From Paulinella micropora (Eukaryota; Cercozoa; Imbricatea; Euglyphida): a stretch of DNA of 62,540 bases. This document shows positions 40,560 to 52,602 of this stretch, one piece after another. Position 1 is the stretch's first letter; the number at the start of each line of letters is the position of its first letter. Location of the stretch: the NCBI GenBank assembly GCA_009731375.1, contig BJOX01000076.1, positions 130,226 to 192,765 of the forward strand, in the 5' to 3' direction. The position numbers and the translations under genes were made by a program. The notes under the pieces were generated by a model, which searched no databases, was not told the DNA's origin, and saw nothing but the letters and a program-made list of their open reading frames with translations.

Positions 40560-41220
40560 AAGTGAGGGGTGACAGGCACCGTCACACCTTTCTGGAGCAA
40601 GTCAGTCCAGGTAAAGAATCCCTTGTCGTAATTGACATTCTTCATGTAGACATCTCCTGACAAGTTGAGCATTTGCACCGAAACAATTTGCTTCAGCACT
40701 GCCTCGATTTCGGCGCGGCTCTGCACCCAATGGTTTCGTGGTCCAGGTACAGAAACACGGAACAATTCCAGCAGCCACATTGCTCGCATACATGATCGAC
40801 GCCCTGAATCCACAACCTGCAGGCAATCTTGGTTTTGTCACTGTCGAGGCTGTGGTGCAAGTAGAATTCTAAAGACGTCGCAATGCGTTCAGCATAGCAG
40901 TAGCGTTGGCAGGCGTTGAGGTCCAGGCAGCCCCCCAGATCATAAGGAACAACCTTTTCGTAGTACAGGTTCCCGGGAACGCCATGGAGGGGGAATTTGG
41001 TGTAACCTCCCTTGAGTGCGACCTCTTCGATGGCGTCGTCCAACGACCCGCGCACGCGACCAAGGTGTTCTTCCTGCGCTTCGGTCGCCAACGGGAGAAG
41101 ACATGCACGGAGGCTGCGACACGTCGTGCACAGCACTGCCACTGACGGCAGAGACCACGAGGACAGGTCAACTGCGCCACAAACGAACCCGTATGTCCCA
41201 GCTTGGGCTTTTTCTTCACG
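40560..41220 (-). pseudogene. Second member of the 39.4/40.6 kb gene family, frameshifted
   Basis: Minus strand: SLDDAIEEVALKGGYTKFPL ... VPYDLGGCLDLNACQRYCYA ... LEFYLHHSLDSDKTKIACRL down to about 40710. Then one frame change to EIEAVLKQIVSVQMLNLSGD ... LLQKGVTVPVTP near 40590. The two halves align in order with the intact-looking relative at 39446-39922, except for a Cys-rich insert (HVCEQCGCWNC) between them. The family is unknown. The frame change and the run-off into (TG)n suggest a dead copy. Confidence 0.5.
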
Positions 41221-41379
41221 TGAGCGACTCTCGTGGCTTTTGCTAGTGTTCAAAGAAAAAAACAGGAACAAACAAACGAAACGAAAAACACTAGTTAGGT
41301 TTGGACGGGGACTATCTTTTTTTGTCCCACAAACAGGAATTTGTGCACACGGAACGATACACAAAAAGACATACGTCTA

Positions 41380-41940
41380 CAAAAAAAATACATGCAGAAA
41401 TCATTCCACACAATCACACACATGTCCACATAACGATACACACACATGCACAGAACTGTACACGCAATCACACACAATCATTTACACACGCAATCACGCA
41501 ATCACACACACACCCACATGCAATCACACACACACCCACATGCAATCACACACACAGAACTGTATAGACAAAGAACGACAAACAGCACACGAATGTATGC
41601 AAAATGATCCTGGACATGCACAGAAACAACATTTCTCAAGAACAGACACCCGACTATGCACACGCAATCACATACATGACGATACACACTCAATCAATCA
41701 CACAGAATGATACACGCACACAATCATTTACACAATCATACACACACTCAATCATACACACACACAATCATACACACACAATCATACACACACACAATCA
41801 TACACACACGCAATCACACACAATCATACACACATAACGGTACACAGCACACGAATGTCTGCGAAATGATCCTGGACATGCACAGAAACAACATTTCTCA
41901 AGAACAGACACCCGACTATGCGCAGCACACACACACAGAT
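41380..41940. repeat. (CACACAATCATACA)n repeat with a 90-bp duplication
   Basis: Degenerate CACACAATCA repeats. Unique-looking blocks 41577-41660 and 41838-41920 (AATGATCCTGGACATGCACA ... ACACCCGACTATGC) are near-identical direct copies flanking the simple repeat. No gene. Confidence 0.85.
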
Positions 41941-41988
41941 AGTCGCTTTCAGTTTTTGCTGTGAAACAAAAACCGCACATTATGTCAG

Positions 41989-42023
<35 letters not shown>

Positions 42024-42056
42024 ACCCCCCCCCCNNNNNNNNNNCCCCCCCCCCCC

Positions 42057-42262
42057 CATTCGACACAACCCATTAGGTTGGCGCAATGCTGCCAACATTG
42101 GCTTTGCCCAATGGCGAGCACATTGTGCGTCCCCAATGCATCGTAGCGGCCCCCCTCTTCGACACAACCTATTGGGTTTGCACAATGCTGTCAACATTGG
42201 GTTTGCGTAATGGTGAGCCCATTGTGTGTCCCCAATGGACCTTTTCGCATCGTAGCGGCCCC
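42057..42262. repeat. Two tandem copies of a CCAAT-palindrome repeat
   Basis: Two diverged copies of about 100-110 bp (from 42060 and 42168). Each has CGACACAACC, GCAATGCTG(C/T)CAACATTGG, AATGG(C/T)GAGC and GTCCCCAATG, so CCAAT and ATTGG recur in both orientations. Preceded by C tracts and a 10-N gap. Confidence 0.7.
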
Positions 42263-42344
42263 CTCCTCCCCCCCCCACCCTTCCTCCTTTCTGCCTATCA
42301 TGCTCTATGATCATTTGTGATAAGGACCTTATAGAAGATTCTGT

Positions 42345-42920
42345 CCTTTGTTTATGTGTGTGTGATTTTGCGAATGTGTGAGTATGCGTGATTTTGCGAA
42401 TGTGTGAGTGTGTGTGATTTTGCGAATGTGTGACTGTGCGTGATTTTGCGAATGTGTGTCTGTGTGTGTGTGTGTGAATTTGTGAATGTGTGTGTGAATG
42501 TGTGAATTTGTGAATGTGTGTGTGTGAATTTGTGAATGTGTGTGTGAATATGTGAATTTGTGAATGTGTGTGTGTGAATGTGTGTGTGAATGTGTGTGTG
42601 GATGTGTGTGTGAGAATTTGTGAATGTGTGTGTGGATGTGTGTATGTGAGTGTGCGTGATTTTGCGATTGTGTGTGTGTGTGTGTGTGTGTTTGTGTGTA
42701 TGTGAATGCGTGTGTGTGTGGGTTTGTGAATGTGTGTGTGGGTTTGTGAACTTGTGAATGTGTGTGTGAACTTGTGAATGTGTGTATGAATGTGTAAATT
42801 TGTGTGTATGAATATGTGTTTGTGTGTGTGAACTTGTGAATGTGTGTATGAATGTGTGTGTGTGCGAATGTGTGTGTGATTGTTTGTGAAATCGTGCATG
42901 TACACGTGAGTTTGCCAGTG
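42345..42920. repeat. (TGTGTGAATTTGTGAATG)n degenerate repeat
   Basis: Mixed TG and GAATTTGTGAATG units, with a leading sub-block of TGATTTTGCGAATGTGTGAG repeats (42362-42460). Long His/Thr-rich open frames on the other strand are artefacts. Confidence 0.9.
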
Positions 42921-43140
42921 AATGTGTGAGTAGATTTGCGCACGTGAACTCGCACAAGATTCGTGTATGTTTGAAATTTCAGTGTGTGATTGACTGTACA
43001 ATCATGCTCAGCCTTGGAGAGGATGATATTTGCAAGGACAAGAAGCTTTTTTTGTCGATTTGCTTCCGGGAACGGTTCAAAAGGTCCAAAGTAAAAAGAA
43101 CACACACAATGTTCTAATAATTCTCTTTTCCTTGTTTTAG

Positions 43141-44126
43141 TGGTTCTGCGCGCTCTTCCCAAGTGGCAGTCTCTCTTTCTTTAACTGTTGTTTGCGCTTC
43201 GCAAAGTCATCTCGCACTCACACATGCGAAAGCGTTCTCAGCGATCCAACACGCGCCAACGCGCCCACGTCAAACATTAACGAAAGCGATATCACCCCAC
43301 GCCTGTCGTGCGGAAGGAAAGGGAGTTTGCGTGTGGTGCATGTTGGTTCCTTTTCGCTAGCGAGTTTGTTTTGATTGCTCCCTTCCTCTCCCTCCAGGAC
43401 TTTCAATGCATGTTCGATGCATTTGCTGGCACCAACTTTTTCGAAAGGAAACCACACTTGATCGGCGCTCAGCTGTGGAGCTCTTACCTGCTGTGTTCTA
43501 ACAGGAAAATGCCACTAGCTTATTTCGTGGAAGGGCATACCTGGAAAACTATAGTCCGAGACACTCTAGCGTACATGCTCAGAGATAGCAGCACAGTTAA
43601 TGTTCTGTTGCATGCTGACTGGCCTTGTGCCCGTTGCCTTAAACGAAAGGCAGTAACTTGGGGAATACAAATGTACCATTACTGCCACGTGTGTCTGCGG
43701 AACGAAAGATCGCACCTAGTAGCAGACCTAGATGCAATAAGAAAAAGCTTTGTGCTTAATATCTTGCAAGTAGACCTGGAGTTATTAAGCGTGATAAGGA
43801 GCTGGTGGGACGTCAGTTACCACCGGGAGTTTCTCCAGGTGATCCAGACCATGGACCTTGCGTTCGCGTACAAGGGGATAAGGATCAGTGCCTATCCAAC
43901 AAGGACTGCTAGTGTAGGGTCTTTTTCAGACTAATCTCGCCCCTCACGTGAGACAAAACCAAGACAGAATTACATTTAAACACTATCAAATGAGCAAAAA
44001 ACACTTTCAGTTGTTGCAGGACAATCTCAAAAAAACAGAAGCCTTCTTCAAGCGGGCTAGAGAAGCAAGCGTACTGGGGAATGAGGAGATGGTGCAGTGT
44101 AGCATACAGCTACAACATATGTTGTA
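43141..44126 (+). CDS. Unknown protein with paired CxxC motifs, multi-exon, one frameshift
   Basis: A pyrimidine-rich acceptor (CCTTGTTTTAG, 43140) opens a possible exon WFCALFPSGS ... (to about 43330). A second acceptor (CCTCTCCCTCCAG, 43398) opens the clear exon DFQCMFDAFAGTNFFERKPH ... WSSYLLCSNRKMPLAYFVEG. It contains CARCLKRK and, 20 residues on, YHYCHVCLRNE, a C-x2-C/C-x2-C zinc-ribbon-like pair. It ends in frame at 43934. A one-base change in the T5 run at 43920-43924 instead continues RQNQDRITFKHYQ ... FFKRAREASVLGN to TAA at 44126. The family is unknown. The exon structure and zinc pair make a real gene likely. Confidence 0.55.
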
Positions 44127-44248
44127 AATAGGTGTTCCTCACAGTCACTGAGGCGACACCCCCGCGCAATCCCCNNNNNNNNNNNNNNNNNNNNNNNNNN
44201 NNNNNNNNNNNNNNNNNNNNNNNNNNNNNNNNNNNNNNNNNNNNNNNN

Positions 44249-44280
<32 letters not shown>

Positions 44281-44560
44281 TGACAAAGCACACCCAACCA
44301 CCCCCCCTTTTTCTTACAATATATTTTTTGAGTTGCGTTGGTACGGTTCGCTAGTTGCAAAATAATGCCTTAGACCAAAACTTTGAGCCTTTATTAAACT
44401 ATACTGTGTTGAGTGGTGGAAGGAGGGAGAGTTAAAGGAAGCGACCTTTCTCTCTCACTTCTTGTGGTTGCAGCGTGGAGAGAGATAGCGAGAGAGAGCG
44501 AGAGATTTCTTTTTTTGTTTTGTTTGGGTCTAGCCATTCCTGGTTGTTACGAACGTGACA

Positions 44561-45240
44561 ATGTCGTCTGACGATGCATCCTCGAAACGCGCGGTGTACG
44601 TGTTCGGCAGCTGGGGGTGCATCACATTCGGCCGAAACCTTGACAGCCGAAGGTTGGAAATCTACTGTGTGGAGCCCGCCGACTGCCAGCAGCGGGCATT
44701 TGGGTCTAATGCTGCAGTGCAAGCTGTATGTTGTGGGCGGGCACAGGATCGACGACGACTGCCAGATGCTCCGCGCCTTGGAGTGCTACGACCCCCGGCT
44801 CAACCGCTGGGAGGCTAAGGCCAGCCTACCGTCGGATTACGAAGACGTCACGGGCGCGGTCCTGCACGACCGCCTGTGGTCGTGCTGACAAACCAAGAGA
44901 TGCACAACTCGCTGCTGGTGTACGACGAAAAGACAGACGCCTGGCTAACGCGCTGCGATCCCCCCACCAAACGCCACCAGGCCCTGCTCGCGGCTTTGGG
45001 CGGCTGCTTGTACCTGATCGGGTGCCACAACCACGACTGGAGCCTGCGGAGAGTGGAGAAGTACGACCCAGTGCGCAACGAGTGGCTGTCAGCGCGCAGG
45101 CTGAAGCTGGGTCGTCACGACTTTTCTGCTCAGGTCTTCCGGGACAAGCTGTATGTCATCCCTAATTTTTTCCCAGACACAGAGATGGAGCTAGAGGAGG
45201 TAGAGTGCTACGACCCCAAAGTGCAGAAGTGGCGCATGAT
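44561..45240 (+). pseudogene. Kelch-repeat protein, frameshifted and ending in an (ATC)n microsatellite
   Basis: ATG at 44561 (MSSDDASSKRAVYVFGSWG). Kelch blades follow in changing frames: CKLYVVGGHRIDDDC ... LECYDPRLNRWEAKASLP; VVLTNQEMHNSLLVYDEKTD; GGCLYLIGCHNHDWSLRRVE ... YDPVRNEWLSARRLKLG; DKLYVIPNFFPDTEMELEEV ... YDPKVQKWR. Each shows the kelch signature (two Gly or an L-Y-V/L-I-G strand, a Y-D-P, and a W about six residues later), so four or five blades are present. Frame changes occur near 44700 and 44880. After KWR the frame enters (ATC)n at 45237 and would encode Ile/His repeats, so the C-terminus is replaced by a microsatellite. Kelch propellers bind proteins; no BTB domain is seen. 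A C tract lies 282 bp upstream. Confidence 0.75.
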
Positions 45241-45652
45241 TATTATCATCATGATCATCATGATCATCATCATGATCATCATCGTCATCATCAATGATTA
45301 TTATTATTATTATCATCATCATCGTCATCATCATCATCATCAATATCATGATCATCATCATCATCATCATGATCATCATTATCATCATCATCATCATCCT
45401 CTTCATCATGATCATCATCATCATCATCATCATATCATCATCATGTCATCATCAATCATCAACATTATTATCATTATCATCATATCACCAATATAATCAT
45501 AGTGAAAATCTTCATCATCATGAGAGAGAGAAAGAAAGAAAGAGAGAGAGAGAAAAAGGGAGAGAGAGAGAGAAAGAGAGAGAGAGAGATAGAGAGAGAC
45601 AGAGAGAGAGAGAGAGGGAGAGAGGGAGAAATATATATATATATAATATATG

Positions 45653-45686
<34 letters not shown>

Positions 45687-45750
45687 CCTGGTAACATTCC
45701 TTGGTGTGTTCTACTTCCGAGTCGCCAGTGTCAATCTATCATACATAGAA

Positions 45751-45794
<44 letters not shown>

Positions 45795-45884
45795 AAAGAA
45801 AAGAAAAAATGAAAAAAAAAAAGAAAAAGAAAAGCAAAAGGAAAATGAAAAGGAAAGGAAATGAAAGGAAAGGAAAGGAAAGGA

Positions 45885-45944
<60 letters not shown>

Positions 45945-45960
45945 AAAAAGAAAGAAACTA
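45237..45960. repeat. (ATC)n, (GA)n and (GAAA)n microsatellites
   Basis: ATC/ATT repeats (45237-45500), GAGA with a TATATA insert (45520-45688), then GAAA runs (45748-45955). No gene. Confidence 0.95.
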
Positions 45961-46152
45961 AGTGGTGTGTGAGTATGTATAACAACTACACAGTATGTTT
46001 ATTACCGTTCACGCACTGCATATTTACTCTGAGTCTGAATAGTTAGCATTAAGAGTGGAAGGAGCTGGGGGAGTTGCAGAGCTGGGCGAGCGTGTTACTG
46101 CTAGAGGGGACTGTTGTGATTAGGTTGTTCGGGTGAGTGTGGGCTTGCAGGT

Positions 46153-46184
<32 letters not shown>

Positions 46185-46360
46185 GGGGGGGGGGGGGGGG
46201 GGGGGGGGGNNNNNNNNNNTTGGGTGGAGCAGAGGCTGGCAGGGGAAGGAGGGGGATGTGGTGAGGCAGGCTTTGCAGCAGCAGCACAAGAAGAAGAAGA
46301 AGAAAAAGATGTAACACGAAGAAGGGGAGCCACAAGTGGCTCGTCGTCATCGATTGAGTC

Positions 46361-46936
46361 TTATTCTTCTGGTGCATCTTCCCCCTGAACCCACATTTTA
46401 GATGCAGTTATGCTTAATATGCATGTTATGTATGTGAATTTACTTCCCTTGCTCTCTCTCTCATACACCCTCACAAACTCTCTCACTGTCTGTGGTAAAT
46501 TTCTCACCTCTCTCTTTGACAAGCCTCTCCCCTTTTTCTTTGCATAAGGGAAAAAGATCAGATGATGATTAAGAGAGAAAGCTTCCTTCTTTTGTTCGTT
46601 ATCTGACTCCCATGGGGCATGTTTCCATACGCACTTGGGAGCCTTGTCAGGCTCAAATTCATAAATATTATTAAGGCGGGCAGGCATGAATGTCGAATCT
46701 GGTGTGAGATCTCTCCCTACTGCCCCCTCCCAAACTACCATGACTTTCTCTGCCTGTTTCTCTGGTTTGCTATGTTCTCTCACGTACTTTGCTACCCTCC
46801 ACCCCACATCTGCCTCTACCCTCGCAATGTAGTGTGAGTGTTGTGCCTTCTCTTCTTGGTCCTGTGCAATATCTTCTGCTGTTTCTATGTGTTTATCTAT
46901 CCATATGTCTGAATTTTGCGTGAGGACAAGTTTCAC
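46361..46936 (-). CDS. Unknown charged protein, candidate exon
   Basis: 191 codons on the minus strand, with KLVLTQNSDIWIDKHIETAE, QEEKAQHSHYIARVEADVGW, VVWEGAVGRDLTPDSTFMPA and a Lys/Arg-rich segment (YAKKKGRGLSKREVRNLP). Composition is protein-like (evenly spread Trp, Tyr, His, Pro). I recognise no family. It is separated from further minus-strand open blocks at 47105 and 47432 by a (CT)n run (47000-47050), which would lie in an intron. Confidence 0.45.
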   Translation of the reverse strand: MKLVLTQNSDIWIDKHIETAEDIAQDQEEKAQHSHYIARVEADVGWRVAKYVREHSKPEKQAEKVMVVWEGAVGRDLTPDSTFMPARLNNIYEFEPDKAPKCVWKHAPWESDNEQKKEAFSLNHHLIFFPYAKKKGRGLSKREVRNLPQTVREFVRVYERESKGSKFTYITCILSITASKMWVQGEDAPEE

Positions 46937-46996
46937 ACCATATTATTTTTGTGTGTGTGTGGGGACGTCGTGACCTGGGTGTTTTCGTGTAAATGT

Positions 46997-47054
<58 letters not shown>

Positions 47055-47104
47055 TCTCTCTTACAATCTCCGAATCTTAGTTATTATTCTTTGTTTGCAT
47101 TGTG

Positions 47105-47420
47105 CTATATATATGCTATGGATGCATCTGCTAAGTTCAGTAACAAGTTTCCGAAAGCATCTGCATCCAGGATATAGATACCAAAGCGATGAGCTGTGTC
47201 GTGAGTTATTTCTATGTTGTGAGCAAGAGCAGGTGAGGGTGTGAATGCTTGTTTGAATGACAACAAATTGAAAGCAACAGGTATGTGCTGTCTAATGCAC
47301 CAACTAGCTTTATCTGATGGTTCCCACCCCTTCAACTTTAAATACATTGCTTCAAATACTAGTCTGCGCCACTGTGCACTGCCACTAGGTAAGGGTGCTA
47401 AAGTACTTAAATATACACTT
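47105..47420 (-). CDS. Unknown protein, candidate exon
   Basis: Minus-strand block of about 100 codons: APLPSGSAQWRRLVFEAMYL, KASWCIRQHIPVAFNLLSFK, HDTAHRFGIYILDADAFGNL. It has good amino-acid diversity and is closed upstream by a TAA near 47425. It is probably an internal exon of the same gene as the blocks on either side. No family recognised. Confidence 0.45.
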
Positions 47421-47431
47421 TTTTATGACTC

Positions 47432-47671
47432 TCAAGATTTTTTCATTTTAACTTGTAGCTGAGCTACCAAAGGGTGTGCTGATTGCTTTCTTTTTTTATT
47501 ACTATCTCTATAGTCTGCAGAGGTGTACCGTGACTTCGGTATGCTGGTAGGTCTAGAAAGACAGTCCCCAGGAATAATTAACCCTTCACAGTAAGGGTCA
47601 TCGAATTTACCCCAGTCTAGGGTGGTAATTTTTGCTTCTATTACAAACTGTGAGCGGGCGTTTCGCATCAT
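47432..47671 (-). CDS. Unknown protein, candidate upstream exon
   Basis: ATG at 47671 reads MMRNARSQFVIEAKITTLDW, FDDPYCEGLIIPGDCLSRP, then Lys/Arg/Ser-rich sequence. It ends at TAG 12 bp before the next block's frame begins, so an intron or a frameshift must lie between. Together with the two blocks downstream it outlines a gene of at least 370 codons. Function unknown. Confidence 0.4.
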   Translation of the reverse strand: MMRNARSQFVIEAKITTLDWGKFDDPYCEGLIIPGDCLSRPTSIPKSRYTSADYRDSNKKRKQSAHPLVAQLQVKMKKS

Positions 47672-47699
47672 CGTGTCAATACACGTCAGTTGTCCTTAT

Positions 47700-50600
47700 A
47701 TACAAAGGTAGACAACGAACAGACCCGAAAACGGAAGCAAATCAACCTCTCAACACCAAGCAGTTCCTAAAAAGGAAATAACGTTAAGCACGCTAACAAC
47801 CACCTTTTACTAAAAAAAATTCGGACCAGAAGGACTAGGAAAAAATTACTGGTTAGATGCAAGAATGCTTACTACGCAGGAACAGTCATACCTAAATTTA
47901 TATTTTTTTATGTAATATTCAAAGTAATCACTTAAATAAATTAAATCATACATTGAAATTAAGTGAAAACTTCGCTGTCATGTATTAGATGTTTGATAAC
48001 CAGCTAACTACATATAAAATAAACATAAATTTACCATACATTATCATTTACATCACGCAAAAGCAATATATAAATAGTGGTAAGATTATTTGTATAACCT
48101 TTCTCCTGCTACTAATACTGATTCTTGGCTGTTCACTTCTGTTGTTAATTTAGTTTTCTGATTAGAATCAATGTGTGAGGATGGGACAAGGCACACGCAA
48201 GAGACATGATAAGAATCACAAGCTCCGACATACACACAAAACACATGTCAATAATCACAAGCATCACAGATATGCTTACACAGAGGATCACGAGGCAGAC
48301 ATCAAAGAAAGAGCATGAAATTTTCAAAAGCTGTTAAAAAAAAATCTACAGGCACACAGGAATAAAGTCACAAAAAATAAACAATGTATCTTTCTTTCTT
48401 TACTAACATACAAAACATAAAACACTTGCAACCCTTGCGTGTGTGTCTAAAAAACATCCACCTGAGGTACTCAATAACATAGAAGCGTAACACATTCAAA
48501 AATTGCTAACTGCTCCAACCGGTCCAACAGGTCGGCCCATGCCCCTAAAAAAGTAGTTAGGTTTCTTTGAACTGATGACGGACTGACACACTTTGATAAG
48601 ATATAGTTTTAGAAATTATGAAATCTTAATCTCCAGATTTTTCAACATACAAAGTAAGAAATGATATTTAATATTTGTTTTTTAGTAAAGATTAATTATA
48701 TTCTAATGTAGATTTGTGCTGTAAGTTAACATTTTTATCTTAATATCAAGATTTATATTCAGTATATTTCTGTGATAGATACTGCGATGTTAGATTTTCA
48801 CAGTTTCTATCAGAATCACAGAAAAAAAAATACACTAAATTTCAAACATATATTTTCAATCTTGGTTTTCTGAAAAAAAAACTTTCACTTTAAGTAAAAT
48901 TTTTGACTTTAAGACTTTGCATATCTTGATTCAAAATTTATCTTTTGCAATGAATGTTTTAAATTTAAAAATCAAGATAAATATTGATTTTCAACATATA
49001 AATCTTCAAATCAATATCTATTTCGATATCATAATTTTTTTGTTTTCTTACTGCTGACACTTTTATAATACATATTAACTAAAATAAATCAATTTATGTT
49101 TCCCTCCCATTTCTAACATAAATTATAATAATTTTATTATCAAAACATTACCTGATGATAATGATTTTTTATGATTTCTAATTTTATATTTACATATACT
49201 GCTTCAGTGCAGCAGATTATTATTCTTCATATATTTATTTCACGAAATAATTGATATTAAACATACTTAACATTATTATTTTTATAGAAAAATATTTTAA
49301 TTTATTTTTACTAAATATGATTATATATTACGAAAATATTAGTTAGTTTTTTGAATTGTATAGATGAAAATGAAAATGCATATGGTAAAATATAACAATA
49401 TTTATATATAATAAACAGAAATTTCATGCAGCTGAGTTAGGTCATGATAGAATTTAATATCAAATTTAGACATATGAATAGATCGCTTCAAGTTCATAAT
49501 AATTAATATCATGATCATGCTAGAATGAAATTTTGTATATATATTTTATAAATGTTTAATTATTAGCTATATTCTGTGAGTGATTTCAGTTTGTATCTAA
49601 TTTTAAACTCGTTTAGATATGATCAGTTTATATTTGCTAGAACTCTACATAACTTCATTTCTAGCATTATATTAAGACACAAAGATATTATATTTTGCTT
49701 TTGATTTATAGTTATTTATTTAAAAATTAGCATTACTACTATATTTTTTACAAATTCAGTAAGTGCGGTAGCCAAATGACGTTGTGTGGAGGGCAAGGGG
49801 AAGGAGAGGGGGCGAGGGGGGGGGGGGGGGGGGGAAAAAAAAAAANNNNNNNNNNGTTGCAAAAAGAAGTCTAGATCAAGATGAAATCAGAATTTTATCT
49901 ATATCTTGAAGTTATTTTAGTTGTGTGTTCTGGAAACATAGTATGTTGATTCGAAATTATAATTATGTAATCAGATGTGCTCTTTGTAGTATTGCTACAC
50001 ATAATAAACAGACATACATACATACATAGATACATGTAATATACATACATAAATACTAATAAATATATTTTATTTGAAGTCCACAAATTCATTAGATACT
50101 GACGTTTATACTAATTTAGATAAAATAGCATATACAATTTCGTGGAACTATATTTCAAACTATGAAGAAGAACACTCCATCAGCGGTGATGTAAATTCTT
50201 TAGAAATAAATTAATAACAAAAGTTTTACTTCCCCCAAACTAGCTGAACTTGAAATATTATCCGTGTGATATGAAAGAATATCATTGCCAAATCATTTGT
50301 GTGTTCTCATTATTTCTTTAAGGACGTGAAACAATTTCGTGGAACTATATTTTAAACTATGAGGAAGAACACTTCATCAGCGATGATGTATTAATAAATT
50401 TTTTAGAAATAAATTAAAAAGTTTTTCTATCCCCAAACTAGCTGAATTTGAAATATTATGATTGTGATACTATTTAACATTGAACAATATCATTATCAAA
50501 TCATTTGTGTGTCCTCATTCTTTCTTTGAGGACGTGAAACAATTTATTATTACCTATTTTGCGTCATGTTTTCTAAACTTAATCTTTCTATTTATTTATT

Positions 50601-51055
50601 TATTTATTTTTCATTCTTATAATCTTTTGAAATCATTCCTTGTGACACTATCAAATATAATGAAAAAATTTTTTTTCCATTCTTATAATCTTTGAAATCA
50701 TTCCTAGTGAAAATATCAAATATAATGGAAATAAGCAGTGCTTACGTAAACTGATATGAGTTTCGGTCGATAATATCGATTCGGATAGTAATTGTGAAAC
50801 ATTACAGCATAACTGTGAATTTATAAACATATTTGAAAGTCTAAAATCTGTTCTGAATTAACATCCACTGCGAGAGAAACTTATTTGCAAGTTGTATTTT
50901 GATAACTAAAACGCAAAATTTAAAAAGAAATGTTAATCTTAACGCATTCTTAGTTTATTTATTCTCAAAGATAAAGAGAAATGAAAAAACGAAAGGAGTG
51001 AGAAAGGGACGAAAAGATAAAATAAAGAGAAATATTGAAGAATAAAATTTCTATA
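47700..51055. other. AT-rich region with no gene seen
   Basis: About 3.3 kb of strongly AT-rich unique DNA with no open frame of coding quality, interrupted by a G run plus 10-N gap at 49817-49855. Junctions with GC-richer DNA are abrupt. Possible explanations are a decayed element or a gene desert. It contains the duplications listed separately. Confidence 0.6.
50134..50740. repeat. AT-rich tandem duplications (about 200 bp and 66 bp)
   Basis: ACAATTTCGTGGAACTATAT starts a unit at 50134 and again at 50331 (197 bp apart, with CCCAAACTAGCTGAA(C/T)TTGAA and CAAATCATTTGTGTGT in each copy), and partly at 50539. A second tandem pair, CATTCTTATAATCTTTTGAA...CTATCAAATATAATG, occurs at 50611 and 50677. 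Confidence 0.85.
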
Positions 51056-51059
51056 TGAT

Positions 51060-51144
51060 TCTGACATAATCAATTTGTCTATCTATCAATCTATCAATCT
51101 ATCGATCTATCAATATATCAATCTATCAATTTATTAATCCATCA

Positions 51145-51182
<38 letters not shown>

Positions 51183-51378
51183 TCAGACTGCATAAAGTCT
51201 AAGCTTAGTGCTACCTCCCAGCCCGCTACCCAGCCTTTATCTGGAGGCGGGGTGGAATAGATGCCTATATCTTCGGATATGCAGAGCTGATAGACCAAAC
51301 ATATCTATCTATCTATCTATCTATCTATCTCTCTATCTATCTATCTATATGTCTATATGTCTCTCTCTCTATACCTAC

Positions 51379-51411
<33 letters not shown>

Positions 51412-51872
51412 AATCAGACTGTCTGTCTGTCAGTCTGAATGTGATCCAGGAGTACAGACGAAGCGGCGACAGCAATAGTCTCCATTTCTATATAAACGAG
51501 CAAGAAAAAGAGACAGATAGTATGTAAGAGAAAGGGAAGAAAGAGAGAGAGAGAGAGAGAGGGGGGGGGGGGGNNNNNNNNNNNNNNNNNNNNNNNNNNN
51601 NNNNNNNNNNNNNNNNNNNNNNNNNNNNNNNNNNNNNNNNNNNNNNNNNNNNNNNNNNNNNNNNNNNNNNNNNNNNNNNNNNNNNNNNNNNNNNNNNNNN
51701 NNNNNNNNNNNNNNNNNNNNNNNNNNNNNNNNNNNNNNNNNNNNNNNNNNNNNNNNNNNNNNNNNNNNNNNNNNNNNNNNNNNNNNNNNNNNNNNNNNNN
51801 NNNNNNNNNNNNNNNNNNNNNNNNNNNNNNNNNNNNAAAACACACACACACACACACACACGGAACGAACGA

Positions 51873-51956
<84 letters not shown>

Positions 51957-52198
51957 GAGGGAGGCAGGGACAAGGAGAGGAAGTGGGGAAGGGAGAAAGA
52001 GAGAGAGAGAGAGAGAGAGAGATAGAAAGAAGAGAGAAAGAGAGAGAATGCTCACATAGACTGTTATCAATAACACACGTTGCATACGCATAGACAGAAT
52101 CTTATCGTACAGTATATACATATAACTTATAGATTAAGAGATGCATATCACTGCTGGAAGAATGATGTTAGCAGTAGTGGGCAGGAAGAGTGAAAAAT

Positions 52199-52247
<49 letters not shown>

Positions 52248-52550
52248 ACACACACACACACACACACAACACACACACACACACACACACATGTATACAC
52301 ACCTTTGGCAGTCGCACAAGACACCGCGTGCCTTGAGCTTCCTAATATACGCACATACGTACGTGCATACATACATACATAAATACATAAATACATACAT
52401 ACATACATACATGTGCGCGTAGATGGATCAACCTCATCTCCTGCACGCGCTCAGTCATGAGCTCTTCTGCCACATTCAGCAGCAACAGGTCCAAAGGGTA
52501 GTATTTCTGCATGAGCAGCCGCACTCTCGCTTCTTGCTCCTGTCAAGCAA

Positions 52551-52602
<52 letters not shown>

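Noticed and set aside
42329-43162. His/Thr-rich 277-codon ORF
   Set aside because: Translation of the TGTGAATTTGTGAATG repeat.
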